Shown: positions 18,139-25,903 of the stretch, one piece after another
Numbering within the stretch: the stretch's first letter is position 1
Layout: each line of letters starts with the position of its first letter
Position numbers and translations under genes: made by a program
Source: Pseudofrankia sp. DC12
Lineage (GTDB): Bacteria; Actinomycetota; Actinomycetes; Frankiales; Frankiaceae
Reading direction: 5' to 3'
Length of the DNA: 64,000 nucleotides
Assembly (NCBI RefSeq): GCF_000966285.1
Contig: NZ_KQ031391.1
Location: forward strand, 3,922,540 to 3,986,539
Notes under the pieces: generated by a model
Told to the model about the DNA's origin: nothing
Seen by the model: the letters and a program-made list of their open reading frames with translations, nothing else
The model's database searches: none

Positions 18139-20649
18139 ATGAAAGCGGACGAGGGCGCCTGGCGCGCCCCGCAACACTCCCTTGACCCCTACTCCACCCA
18201 TCCGCCGCAGGCGAGTCCCTACACGGTGGACGTGAGCCAGCCCGGTGGGATCGACGTCGTCGAGACCTGGCCAGGCCGCCAGGCCCCCGAGTCTCCGCAC
18301 AGCGGCGAGCCAGCCGGCGGCTCCGGCGACGGTGCCGGCCCGGCGGGCGGCACCGGGGGCGGTTCCGGTGACGGCTCGGGTGGCCCGGGATCCGGCGGCG
18401 GTCGGCATGGCCGGCACGGCCGGCCCGGTCGGCTCCTGCGCGGCCGGCCCGAGGACCCGCGCTGGGCCCGCCCGGCGCTGCTGGTCCTGCTCGCCGCGGC
18501 CGCGGTCCTCTACCTGTGGGGTCTCGGCGCGTCCAACTACGGGAACAGCTTCTACGCCGCAGCCGTCCAGGCCGGCACGAAGAGCTGGAAGGCCTTCTTC
18601 TTCGGCTCGATCGACGCGTCGAACTACATCACCGTCGACAAGCCGCCCGCCTCGCTCTGGATGATGGCGCTGTCCGGCCGGATCTTCGGATTCTCCAGCT
18701 GGAGCATGCTCGTTCCGAACGCGCTGTGCGGCGTCGCCTCGGTAGGGCTCCTCTATGGGGCGGTCCGGCGGGTGGCCGGGCCGGCTATGGGGCTGATCGC
18801 GGGCGCCCTGTGCGCGTTGACGCCGGTCGCGGTGCTGATGTTCCGCTTCAACAACCCGGACGCCCTGCTCGTCCTGCTGCTGGTCTTCGCCGCGTACTGC
18901 GTGACGCGGGCGCTGGAGATCGCGTCGTGGCGGTGGCTCACGCTGGCGGGCATCGTCCTCGGCTTCGGCTTCCTCACCAAGATGCTCCAGGCGTTCCTGG
19001 TTGTTCCGGCGTTCGCGGTGGCCTACCTGATCGCCGCGCCGACCGGGCTGCGGGCCCGGATCGGCCACGTGCTCCTCAGCGGCGTCGGCATCGTCGTCGG
19101 CGCCGGATGGTGGGTCCTGGCCACCATCCTGTGGCCGGCGAGCTCGCGGCCCTATTTCGGCGGCTCCGGTAACAACAGCGTGCTGGGCCTTGCTTTCGGC
19201 TACAACGGCCTCGGGCGGATCTTTGGCGGCGAGGGCAACGGCGGTGGCGGCGGAGGCCGGCCGACCGGACAGGCGGCGGACGCGCTGGCAGCGTTCGGTT
19301 CCAACGCCTCCGGCGACGCGCCGAGCGCGACGGCTGGCGCGGCGGCGCGGGCAGCCGAAGGCTTCGCGGGGGGAGCGCCGGCAGGTGGTGGCGGCGGCTT
19401 CGGCGGCGCGGCCGGCATCACCCGGATGTTCGGCGACAACTTCGGCGCTCAGATCTCCTGGCTGTTGCCGGCGGCGCTGATCCTGCTGGCCGGGGGCCTG
19501 TGGGCGACCCGGCGGGCGCCCCGGACCGACCGGCTCCGGGCGGCGCTGGTCGTCTGGGGTGGCTGGACGGTCGTCACCGCTCTGGTCTTCAGCTACATGA
19601 AGGGCACGATCCACGAGTACTACTCGGTCGCGCTCGCGCCTGGCATCGCGGGGACGGTCGCGCTGGGTGCGTGGTCGCTGTGGCGGACCCGGGACCAGTT
19701 GGCCAGCCGAGTCGTTCTCGCCGTGAGCTGTGGAGTCACCGCGGTCTGGGACTTCGTCCTGCTCGGCCGCACCGACTGGCAGACCTGGTTGCGCTACCCC
19801 GTTCTGCTCACCGGCCTGCTGGCCGCCGTCGTCCTGCTGGCCTGGCCGCGGCTGTCCGACCGTGAGGACATCGACGCCCCGGCCGGCCGGCTGACCCCGG
19901 CGCGCCGGGCCGTGGTCATCGTCGCGCTGGCGGCGGCCGCGTTCGGGACGGCCGGCGCGCCGGCCGCCTACGCGCTGGAAACCGCTTCGGTCGCGCACAC
20001 CGGCTCCACCCCGCTCGCCGGGCCGGCATCGGCCCGAGGCGGCGGCTTCGGCGGGCCGGGTGGCGCCTTCACCCCGGGCACCGCCCGTGACACCGACGGG
20101 ACCAACCAGGCTGGCGCCGCACCCGGGGGCTTTGACGGCTTCGGCGGTGCAGGCGGGCCGAACGGCGCCGGTCAGCCTGGCGGCTCGGCTACCGGCGGTC
20201 AGCCAGCCACCGGTAACGAGGCCCCGTCCGCAGGCGAGACCTCGGCCGAAGGCCAGACCGGCGCGGCTGCTCGCTTTGGCGGCATGGGCATGGACGCTCA
20301 GGCCGACAGTGCGGTGACGAAACTGCTGTCGACGAACGCCGGCCTGTACCGCTGGGTCGCCGCTGTCAGCAGCTCGCAGTCCGCGGCCTCGTTGGAGCTG
20401 GCCAGCGGCGGCCTCCCGGTCATGGCACTCGGCGGCTTCACCGGCAGCGACAACGCCATAACCCTGGCCCAGTTCCAGCAGTACGTCGCCGACGGCAAGA
20501 TTCACTACTACTTCGGCGAGGGCGGCGGCGGCTTCGGTGGCGGCGGCAACGGCGTGATCAGCCAGATCACCACCTGGGTCGAGGCGCGCTACTCGACCGT
20601 CACCGTCAACGGCCAGACCCTGTACGACCTGACCAAGCCGAAGTCGTAA
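18139..20649 (+). CDS. GT39-family (ArnT/PMT-like) membrane glycosyltransferase
   Basis: A protein of 836 residues. A Gly/Pro-rich cytosolic N-terminus (~1-110) is followed by about a dozen membrane helices. The donor-site loop SIDASNYITVDKPPASLW is at ~155-172, the signature of PMT_2/ArnT-like enzymes that transfer sugar from a lipid phosphate. A large Gly-rich insert interrupts the helices (~365-430). A second Gly/Ala-rich stretch leads to an extracytoplasmic C-terminal domain near 715-836. ATG 18139 has GGAG 8 nt upstream. The likely donor comes from the GT2/GtrA protein; the acceptor (protein or cell-wall glycan) is unknown. Confidence 0.85.
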   Translation: MKADEGAWRAPQHSLDPYSTHPPQASPYTVDVSQPGGIDVVETWPGRQAPESPHSGEPAGGSGDGAGPAGGTGGGSGDGSGGPGSGGGRHGRHGRPGRLLRGRPEDPRWARPALLVLLAAAAVLYLWGLGASNYGNSFYAAAVQAGTKSWKAFFFGSIDASNYITVDKPPASLWMMALSGRIFGFSSWSMLVPNALCGVASVGLLYGAVRRVAGPAMGLIAGALCALTPVAVLMFRFNNPDALLVLLLVFAAYCVTRALEIASWRWLTLAGIVLGFGFLTKMLQAFLVVPAFAVAYLIAAPTGLRARIGHVLLSGVGIVVGAGWWVLATILWPASSRPYFGGSGNNSVLGLAFGYNGLGRIFGGEGNGGGGGGRPTGQAADALAAFGSNASGDAPSATAGAAARAAEGFAGGAPAGGGGGFGGAAGITRMFGDNFGAQISWLLPAALILLAGGLWATRRAPRTDRLRAALVVWGGWTVVTALVFSYMKGTIHEYYSVALAPGIAGTVALGAWSLWRTRDQLASRVVLAVSCGVTAVWDFVLLGRTDWQTWLRYPVLLTGLLAAVVLLAWPRLSDREDIDAPAGRLTPARRAVVIVALAAAAFGTAGAPAAYALETASVAHTGSTPLAGPASARGGGFGGPGGAFTPGTARDTDGTNQAGAAPGGFDGFGGAGGPNGAGQPGGSATGGQPATGNEAPSAGETSAEGQTGAAARFGGMGMDAQADSAVTKLLSTNAGLYRWVAAVSSSQSAASLELASGGLPVMALGGFTGSDNAITLAQFQQYVADGKIHYYFGEGGGGFGGGGNGVISQITTWVEARYSTVTVNGQTLYDLTKPKS

Positions 20650-20691
20650 CCCACTACCCGCAGGCCTTCGGCAGCGGGTGCGGCCCAGGGC

Positions 20692-20728
20692 GCTGGTGCC
20701 GGCGCGACCCGCCGGCACCAGCACCTTT
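20692..20728 (+). terminator. Strong intrinsic terminator after the glycosyltransferase block
   Basis: GCTGGTGCCGGCG (20692-20704) pairs perfectly with CGCCGGCACCAGC (20710-20722) over a 5-nt loop, and ACCTTTT follows. It ends the co-directional block and also separates it from the convergent LysR gene. Confidence 0.85.
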
Positions 20729-20814
20729 TCGTTGAAGACGCCCGATCCAGCCAGACGTCCCTTTACCAGCGACGAGCAACCAGCGACGAACGACCGGAAG
20801 CCGGCCCGGCGCGG

Positions 20815-21750
20815 TCAGGCCGGCGGGTGCGGAGCCCAGGCGGTGGCCGCGGCGCCGAGATGCTGGAGAAGAGCGGCGGTCGTCGGCGGGTCCGGCGGCT
20901 CGCCGTGGACGGTCGCGGTCACGGTGCGGGCGAGACCGGGAATCTCCGTGACGCGGACGCCGGGGTGGCGGTGCGAGCGCAGGCTCAGGCCGGGCAGCGT
21001 GGTGACGCCGAGACCTGCGGCGACCAACGCCTGGACCGCCAGGTAGTCGTCGGTCGTGAAGGCGATGTCGGGGGAGAAGCCGACCGCGGCGCAGGACTGG
21101 ACCAGCGCGGTGCGACACCGTTCGCAGCCGGCGATCCACCGCTTGGCGCTGTGGTCGACGAGCCGATCTCCGGGCATGTCCTTCGGGGTCACCAGATAGA
21201 TCGGCTCGGTGAACAGCGGCACCCGCCGCAGGCCGTCGTCGGCCGGCTGATGAGCGGTCTCCGCGTCCTGCGGCCCGTTCCCCGCCGATGGCCCGTTCTG
21301 ATAGCTGAAGATCAGGGCGACGTCCACCTCGCCGGAACGCAGCAGCCGGACGGCGTCAGGCGGCTCGGCCTCGGTGAGGCGCAGTTCGAGGTCGGGGCTG
21401 GCGACGGCGAACGCGGCCGCGGCCGTCGGCACGAAGGTCCCGAGGGCGGACGGGAACGCGGCCAGCCGGACCCGCCCCGCCCGTAGCCCGGTATACGCGG
21501 CCAGCTCGGCCTCGGCGGCGTCGATCCGGCCGAGGATCTCTTCCGCCCGCTCGGCCAGCACCTGGCCGGCCTCCGTGAGGCGAATGCCCCTGCCGACCCG
21601 CTGGATCAGCTGGCTGCCGGTTTCCGCCTCCAGGCGGGACAGGTGGTGGCTGACGGACGGCTGCGCGTACTGGAGGGCCCGGGCCGCGGCGGTCACCGAA
21701 CCGTGCCGAGCGACCGCCACCAGTACCCGCAGCCTGGTCACGTCCAACAT
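20815..21750 (-). CDS. LysR-family transcriptional regulator
   Basis: A protein of 311 residues. The N-terminal winged helix is typical (MLDVTRLRVLVAVARHGSVT, then QPSVSHHLSRLEAETGSQL). The effector domain spans ~90-300. It is divergent from a PLP-dependent dehydratase gene. A perfect dyad in the shared promoter region overlaps the regulator's own predicted -10 (TACGTT, 6 nt before the ATG). Autoregulation together with control of the dehydratase, probably by an amino acid or its product, is the natural reading. Confidence 0.87.
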   Translation of the reverse strand: MLDVTRLRVLVAVARHGSVTAAARALQYAQPSVSHHLSRLEAETGSQLIQRVGRGIRLTEAGQVLAERAEEILGRIDAAEAELAAYTGLRAGRVRLAAFPSALGTFVPTAAAAFAVASPDLELRLTEAEPPDAVRLLRSGEVDVALIFSYQNGPSAGNGPQDAETAHQPADDGLRRVPLFTEPIYLVTPKDMPGDRLVDHSAKRWIAGCERCRTALVQSCAAVGFSPDIAFTTDDYLAVQALVAAGLGVTTLPGLSLRSHRHPGVRVTEIPGLARTVTATVHGEPPDPPTTAALLQHLGAAATAWAPHPPA

Positions 21751-21753
21751 CCG

Positions 21754-21784
21754 CCAAACGTATCAATCTTGTTGATGGGTTTGG
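21754..21784. promoter_or_regulatory. LysR operator: 31-bp interrupted dyad
   Basis: CCAAAC (21754-21759) and ATCAA (21762-21766) are mirrored exactly by TTGAT (21772-21776) and GTTTGG (21779-21784) around position 21769. The inner arms form a T-N11-A LysR box. The dyad starts 4 nt upstream of the LysR start codon and covers its predicted -10. Confidence 0.8.
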
Positions 21785-21833
21785 CCAAGAGCTGGCATTA
21801 GACCGATGTTAGGTCGCGACGGACCATGCTCAT

Positions 21834-22832
21834 ATGGAAGACGGTTGTGCCTCGCTCCCCACTTTTGCCGACATCGCCGCCGCTCGTGATCTTCTGGCCG
21901 CTCATCTCCCGGTGACGCCGATGTGGTCGTATCCCGCCCTCAACGCCGCCGTCGGAGCGACCGTCTTCCTCAAGCACGAGAACGTCCAACCAACCGGGGC
22001 GTTCAAGGTCCGCGGCGGCCTGAACCTGCTCGCCGGCATGTCGCCGGCTCAGCGCGCAATCGGGACGATCACGTACTCGACGGGGAACCACGCCCAGTCG
22101 ATGGCCTATGCCAGCGCCCAGTTCGACGCGCCCTGCACCGTCGTCATGCCGTCGAACGCGGCATCCTCGAAGGTGCGAGCGCTGACGGCCCTTGGCGCCG
22201 TCGTCGAGCTTCATGGACTCGACATGGCGTCGGCGCAGGCCCGAGCTGAGGAGCTTGCCGTCGAGACGGGTCAGCTCCTCGTCAGCCCTGGTGACACCCC
22301 TGAACTGATCGCCGGCGTCGGAACGGCCTATGTGGAGATCTTCGAGGCCCGGTCCGCCTTCGACGTCGTGATCGTTCCGATTGGCAGCGGCACCGGTGCC
22401 TCGGGAGCGTGTCTGGCTGCCGCCCGGCTCGCGCCGCACTGTCGGGTGATCGGCGTGCAGTCCACGGCCGCACGGGCCGCGCACGACTCCTGGCGCGCGG
22501 GCGAGTGCGTGCGCCGGCCAATCCGGACCCGGGCCGATGGCCTCGCCACCGGGCGGGGCTACCGGTTGCCGCAGGCGGTGATGTGCAGCGGCCTCGCGGA
22601 CTTCCAGCTCGTCACGGACGACGACATCCGGTCCGCGCAGGCCCTGCTGGCCAGCGATGCCCACACCTTGGCCGAAGGCGCCGGGGCAGCATCCTTGGCC
22701 GCGATCCTGGCCCGTCCGGCGCGATTTGCCGGGAGGCGCGTCGCGGTCGTCGTCACTGGCGGGAACGCGTCACCGGCCGAGATCGCTGCGCTCGCGGGCG
22801 CCGCGAGGACTGCCGTCTCCGACGCGGCGTAG
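21834..22832 (+). CDS. PLP-dependent threonine/serine dehydratase-like enzyme
   Basis: A fold-type II PLP enzyme of 332 residues. The PLP lysine is K58 in PTGAFKVRGG. The substrate loop is YSTGNHAQSMAYA, the phosphate-binding loop is PIGSGTGASG (~183-192), and the C-terminal motif is VVVTGGNAS. The length matches catabolic threonine dehydratase/serine racemase types that lack a regulatory ACT domain. The substrate could also be hydroxyaspartate or another beta-hydroxy amino acid. It is divergent from its likely LysR regulator. Confidence 0.85.
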   Translation: MEDGCASLPTFADIAAARDLLAAHLPVTPMWSYPALNAAVGATVFLKHENVQPTGAFKVRGGLNLLAGMSPAQRAIGTITYSTGNHAQSMAYASAQFDAPCTVVMPSNAASSKVRALTALGAVVELHGLDMASAQARAEELAVETGQLLVSPGDTPELIAGVGTAYVEIFEARSAFDVVIVPIGSGTGASGACLAAARLAPHCRVIGVQSTAARAAHDSWRAGECVRRPIRTRADGLATGRGYRLPQAVMCSGLADFQLVTDDDIRSAQALLASDAHTLAEGAGAASLAAILARPARFAGRRVAVVVTGGNASPAEIAALAGAARTAVSDAA

Positions 22833-22994
22833 ATGCGTCCGGCGCGCTCCGCTCCCGTCGACCAACCCCAGCGGGGTCGCCCGCCCGCCCGGCGAACTGG
22901 CGATGATGCTCAGGCACGCGCGAACGGGCGGCGGTGCGCGCCACTTTCCGGGGCGCACCCACGGCCCGGCGTGGTGTAGTAGTCGGACATGTGA

Positions 22995-23011
22995 TTCTCG
23001 CCAGGCGAGAA
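22995..23011. promoter_or_regulatory. 17-bp perfect palindrome upstream of the acyl-CoA genes
   Basis: TTCTCGCC-A-GGCGAGAA is perfect about position 23003. It lies 71 nt before the MaoC start, with a TTGACA at 23020-23025 just after it. The size and symmetry fit a TetR-type operator; the regulator is not in the adjacent DNA. Confidence 0.6.
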
Positions 23012-23081
23012 GCTGACTGTTGACATAGTCGGGCTGACACGTCGGGCCAGAGCTGGCGCAGGACCTGAGGAGGCGAGTGCG

Positions 23082-23555
23082 GTGAGCCGGAGGATGGGTT
23101 CCTGGTTCGAGGAGCTACCGGTAGGGACCATCGTGCACCACGCGATCACCCGCACGCTGACCGAGGCCGACAACGTGCTGTTCACGACGCTGTCGATGAA
23201 CCCGCAGCCACTGCACCTCGACCACGAGTTCGCGGCCCGGAGCGAGTTCAAGCGGCCCCTGATGAACTCGATGATGACGATCGCCACCGTCGTCGGCCTC
23301 GCCGTGCCTGAGCTCACGCTGGGAACGACGGTGGCGAACCTGGGCTTCGGCTCGATCGACTTCCCCAAGCCGATGTTCGCCGGCGACACCCTGCACGTCG
23401 TGACCGAGGTGACGAAGGCGCGGCTGTCCAGCTCGCGGCCCGGTGTCGGCATCGTCGAGTTCCGCCACGACGGCTACAACCAGCACGACGAGCTGGTCTG
23501 CCGGGCGTTCCGGTCCGCGATGATGCACTGCCGCCCGGCCGGCGAGGCCGAGTGA
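23082..23555 (+). CDS. MaoC-family (R)-specific enoyl/mesaconyl-CoA hydratase-like protein
   Basis: A hot-dog-fold protein of 157 residues. FEELPVGTIVHHAITRTLTE and LFTTLSMNPQPLHLDHEFA contain the MaoC active-site helix region, with Asn/His/Asp in NPQPLHLD. GTG 23082 has GAGGAGG 8 nt upstream. The following acyl-CoA dehydrogenase and the convergent CitE-like lyase recall the mycobacterial Rv2498c-Rv2499c-Rv2500c (citE-MaoC-fadE19) set for branched-chain acyl-CoA breakdown. Here citE is on the opposite strand. Confidence 0.82.
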   Translation: MSRRMGSWFEELPVGTIVHHAITRTLTEADNVLFTTLSMNPQPLHLDHEFAARSEFKRPLMNSMMTIATVVGLAVPELTLGTTVANLGFGSIDFPKPMFAGDTLHVVTEVTKARLSSSRPGVGIVEFRHDGYNQHDELVCRAFRSAMMHCRPAGEAE

Positions 23556-23669
23556 GCCGGCCCACGGCCCGCCACGGCCGCACGTCGCCCTTACCTATGG
23601 GCTGGTAACTGGAAGAGGTCCGTCACCCCTTGCCGCGCAGCGGTTGTAGGAGAGGCGCGAGGAGTCTCC

Positions 23670-24836
23670 GTGGAGTTCGAGGAACCCGCCGAGCACACGG
23701 CCATTCGCGAGGCCGTGCGGGACATCTGCAAGGGGTACGACGCCGAGTACTGGCGCCAGCACGAGAAGAACCACGAGTTCCCGTGGGAGTTCTACAACGA
23801 CCTGGCCGCGGCCGGCTGGGTCGGGATCGCGATCCCGGAGGAGTTCGGCGGTGGCGGTGGCGGCATCACCGAGGCCTCGATCGTGATGGAGGAGGTGGCG
23901 GCGGCCGGCGGCGCGATGAACGCGGCGAGCGCGCTGCACATCTCCATCTTCGGTATGAACCCCGTGGTCAAGTACGGCAGCCAGGCGCAGAAGGAGAGGT
24001 ACCTGCCGAAGGTCGCCACCGGGGAGATGCACGTCGCCTTCGGCGTCACGGAGCCGGACGCGGGCACCGACACGACCTCGATCTCGACCCGCGCGGTCCG
24101 CGACGGCGACGACTACATCGTGCACGGCCAGAAGGTGTGGACGACCAAGGGCCACATCGCCGAGAAGGTGCTGCTCCTGGTGCGGACCACCCCGCTGGAG
24201 GAGGTCAGGAAGCGCACCGACGGCATGACGCTGCTGCTGGCCGACCTGCGTCGGCCCGAGGTCGACATCCACCAGATCGACAAGGTGGCCCGCAACGCGG
24301 TCGGCTCCTGCGAGGTCCGTTACGACGGTCTGCGTGTCGCCGGCTCGGACCTGGTCGGTGAGGAGGGCCGGGGCTTCAAGTACCTGCTCGACGGGCTGAA
24401 CCCGGAGCGGATTCTCATCGCCTCCGAGGCGCTCGGCATCGGCAAGGCCGCGCTGCGCGTCGCCGCCCAGTACGCCAACGAGCGGGTCGTCTTCGGCCGG
24501 CCGATCGGCAAGAACCAGGGCATCGCGTTCCCGCTGGCCGAGGCGCACATGCGCCTCGCCGCCGCCGAGCTCGTCATCCGGCAGGCTTCCTGGCGTTACG
24601 ACCAGGGCCTTCCGTGCGGGGAGCACGCCAACTCGGCCAAGTTCCTGGCTTCCGACGCGGCCTTCTTCGCGGCGGACCGGGCGATGCAGACGCACGGCGG
24701 TTTCGCGTTCGCGACCGAGTACCCGGTCGGCCGTTTCTGGGCCGAGTCGCGGCTGATGAAGATCGCCCCGGTCTCGCAGGAGATGGTGCAGAACTACATC
24801 GCCGAGCACGTTCTCGGCCTGCCCCGGTCGTACTGA
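23670..24836 (+). CDS. Acyl-CoA dehydrogenase (FadE19-like)
   Basis: An FAD enzyme of 388 residues. The N-terminal helical domain runs to ~110, the middle beta domain includes FGVTEPDAGTDTTSISTRA, and the C-terminal helices include YANERVVFGRPIGKNQGIAF and MQTHGGFAFATEYPVGRFWAE. It should oxidise an acyl-CoA to the 2-enoyl-CoA and pass electrons to ETF. A branched short-chain substrate is inferred from the context (MaoC upstream, CitE-like lyase nearby). GTG 23670 has GAGGAG upstream. Confidence 0.87.
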   Translation: MEFEEPAEHTAIREAVRDICKGYDAEYWRQHEKNHEFPWEFYNDLAAAGWVGIAIPEEFGGGGGGITEASIVMEEVAAAGGAMNAASALHISIFGMNPVVKYGSQAQKERYLPKVATGEMHVAFGVTEPDAGTDTTSISTRAVRDGDDYIVHGQKVWTTKGHIAEKVLLLVRTTPLEEVRKRTDGMTLLLADLRRPEVDIHQIDKVARNAVGSCEVRYDGLRVAGSDLVGEEGRGFKYLLDGLNPERILIASEALGIGKAALRVAAQYANERVVFGRPIGKNQGIAFPLAEAHMRLAAAELVIRQASWRYDQGLPCGEHANSAKFLASDAAFFAADRAMQTHGGFAFATEYPVGRFWAESRLMKIAPVSQEMVQNYIAEHVLGLPRSY

Positions 24837-24846
24837 CCGCGCGTCG

Positions 24847-24892
24847 GCGCCCAGCGCCGGGCGGCGGTGTTCGGCCGTCAACCGCTGGGCGC
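24847..24892. terminator. Hairpin, first of two in a convergent gap
   Basis: GCGCCCAGCG (24847-24856) pairs perfectly with CGCTGGGCGC (24883-24892) over a 26-nt loop. It follows the acyl-CoA dehydrogenase stop by 10 nt. The long loop makes it weaker than the second hairpin. Confidence 0.5.
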
Positions 24893-24918
24893 TAGCGGCG
24901 CTCGGCCGCCACCGGTCG

Positions 24919-24947
24919 GGCGGCTGGCTCATGAGGAGCCAGCCGCC
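24919..24947. terminator. Bidirectional terminator hairpin
   Basis: GGCGGCTGGCTC (24919-24930) pairs perfectly with GAGCCAGCCGCC (24936-24947) over a 5-nt loop. It lies between the convergent acyl-CoA dehydrogenase and CitE-like genes. Confidence 0.75.
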
Positions 24948-24967
24948 GTGACGTGCGCTGCCTGGCC

Positions 24968-25834
24968 TCAGGCTCCGGCGGCGAGGACGCGGCGGGCCTG
25001 GGCGACGAGCGGGACGTCGACCATGCCGCCCTCGAAGTTGATCGTCCCCCGGCCCTCGCGCTGGGCCTCCTCGTAGGCGTCGATCAGCCGGCGGGCCCGG
25101 TCATACTCCTCGGACGACGGGGTGAACGCCTCATGCGCCAGCGCGACCTGCCCGGGGTGGATGCACAGCTTTCCGCCGTAACCCAGGTCCCGAGCGAAGG
25201 ACGCCTCCTCCAGGAACCGGTCCCGGTCGCCGATCGCGGTGGTGACCTGGTCCAGCGCGACGACACCCGCCAACCGGCAGGCGATCGCCACCTGGGAGCG
25301 GGCGGAAAGCACCTCCAGATTGGACCGGGTCCGCCGGCCGCCCAGGTCGGCGATGAAGTCCTCGGCGCCGAAGTAGGCCGCGTCCACCCGGGCTGTGCTC
25401 GCCGCGTGGGCCAGCACCTCCGCGGCCCGGTGCACGCCGGCGACCGACTCGAGCCCGTACATCACGGCCCGGTCGCCGAGCCCCCGTGTGCCCAGCGCCG
25501 CGGCCAGCACGTCGACGTCGCCGGTCGTCTCGATCTTCGGCACGACGATGCCCTCGAGGCCCAGCTCGGCGTAACAGTCCAGGTCGGCGTCGAAGTTCTC
25601 CGCGTCCGTCACCCCGTTGACCCGGAGGAAGACCGCGCCGTTGAACTCGGCGCGCAGCTTCGGGACCGCCTCGATCGCGCCGGCCCGGCCCGCGGCCTTG
25701 GCACCGAGGGGTGTCCCGTCCTCCAGGTCGACGATCACGATGTCGGCGCCGAAGCGGGCCTGCTTGGCGATCAGGTCGGGCCGGTTGGCCGGCGTGAACA
25801 GTGGCGACCGCCACCGAAGCGCTCCCGTGGTCAT
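24968..25834 (-). CDS. CitE-like CoA-ester lyase (HpcH/HpaI aldolase family)
   Basis: A TIM-barrel protein of 288 residues. RSPLFTPANRPDLIAKQARF opens it, DIVIVDLEDG binds Mg, KIET and AAYFGAEDF are the conserved glutamate/aspartate segments, and KLCIHPGQV is the C-terminal signature. The relatives include malyl-, citramalyl- and beta-hydroxyacyl-CoA lyases. ATG 25834 is chosen because TAGCGT lies exactly 7 nt upstream (leaderless) and family members begin here. Confidence 0.85.
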   Translation of the reverse strand: MTTGALRWRSPLFTPANRPDLIAKQARFGADIVIVDLEDGTPLGAKAAGRAGAIEAVPKLRAEFNGAVFLRVNGVTDAENFDADLDCYAELGLEGIVVPKIETTGDVDVLAAALGTRGLGDRAVMYGLESVAGVHRAAEVLAHAASTARVDAAYFGAEDFIADLGGRRTRSNLEVLSARSQVAIACRLAGVVALDQVTTAIGDRDRFLEEASFARDLGYGGKLCIHPGQVALAHEAFTPSSEEYDRARRLIDAYEEAQREGRGTINFEGGMVDVPLVAQARRVLAAGA

Positions 25835-25841
25835 GGCCGGA

Positions 25842-25847
25842 ACGCTA
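25842..25847 (-). promoter_or_regulatory. Probable -10 hexamer, leaderless CitE-like transcript
   Basis: TAGCGT on the minus strand ends 7 nt before ATG 25834. It matches the same hexamer and spacing seen before the AhpD-like gene at 49102. Confidence 0.45.
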
Positions 25848-25903
25848 GCGGTGACCGGCCGCGGGTTCACCTGGGATGTGACGGATTCTGGGATGTGACG
25901 GAC

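Noticed and set aside
18112-20724. An 870-codon open frame antisense to the GT39 gene
   Set aside because: It is a shadow of the high-GC coding strand: Arg/Gly/Asp-rich, without domains, while the plus strand has a clear glycosyltransferase.
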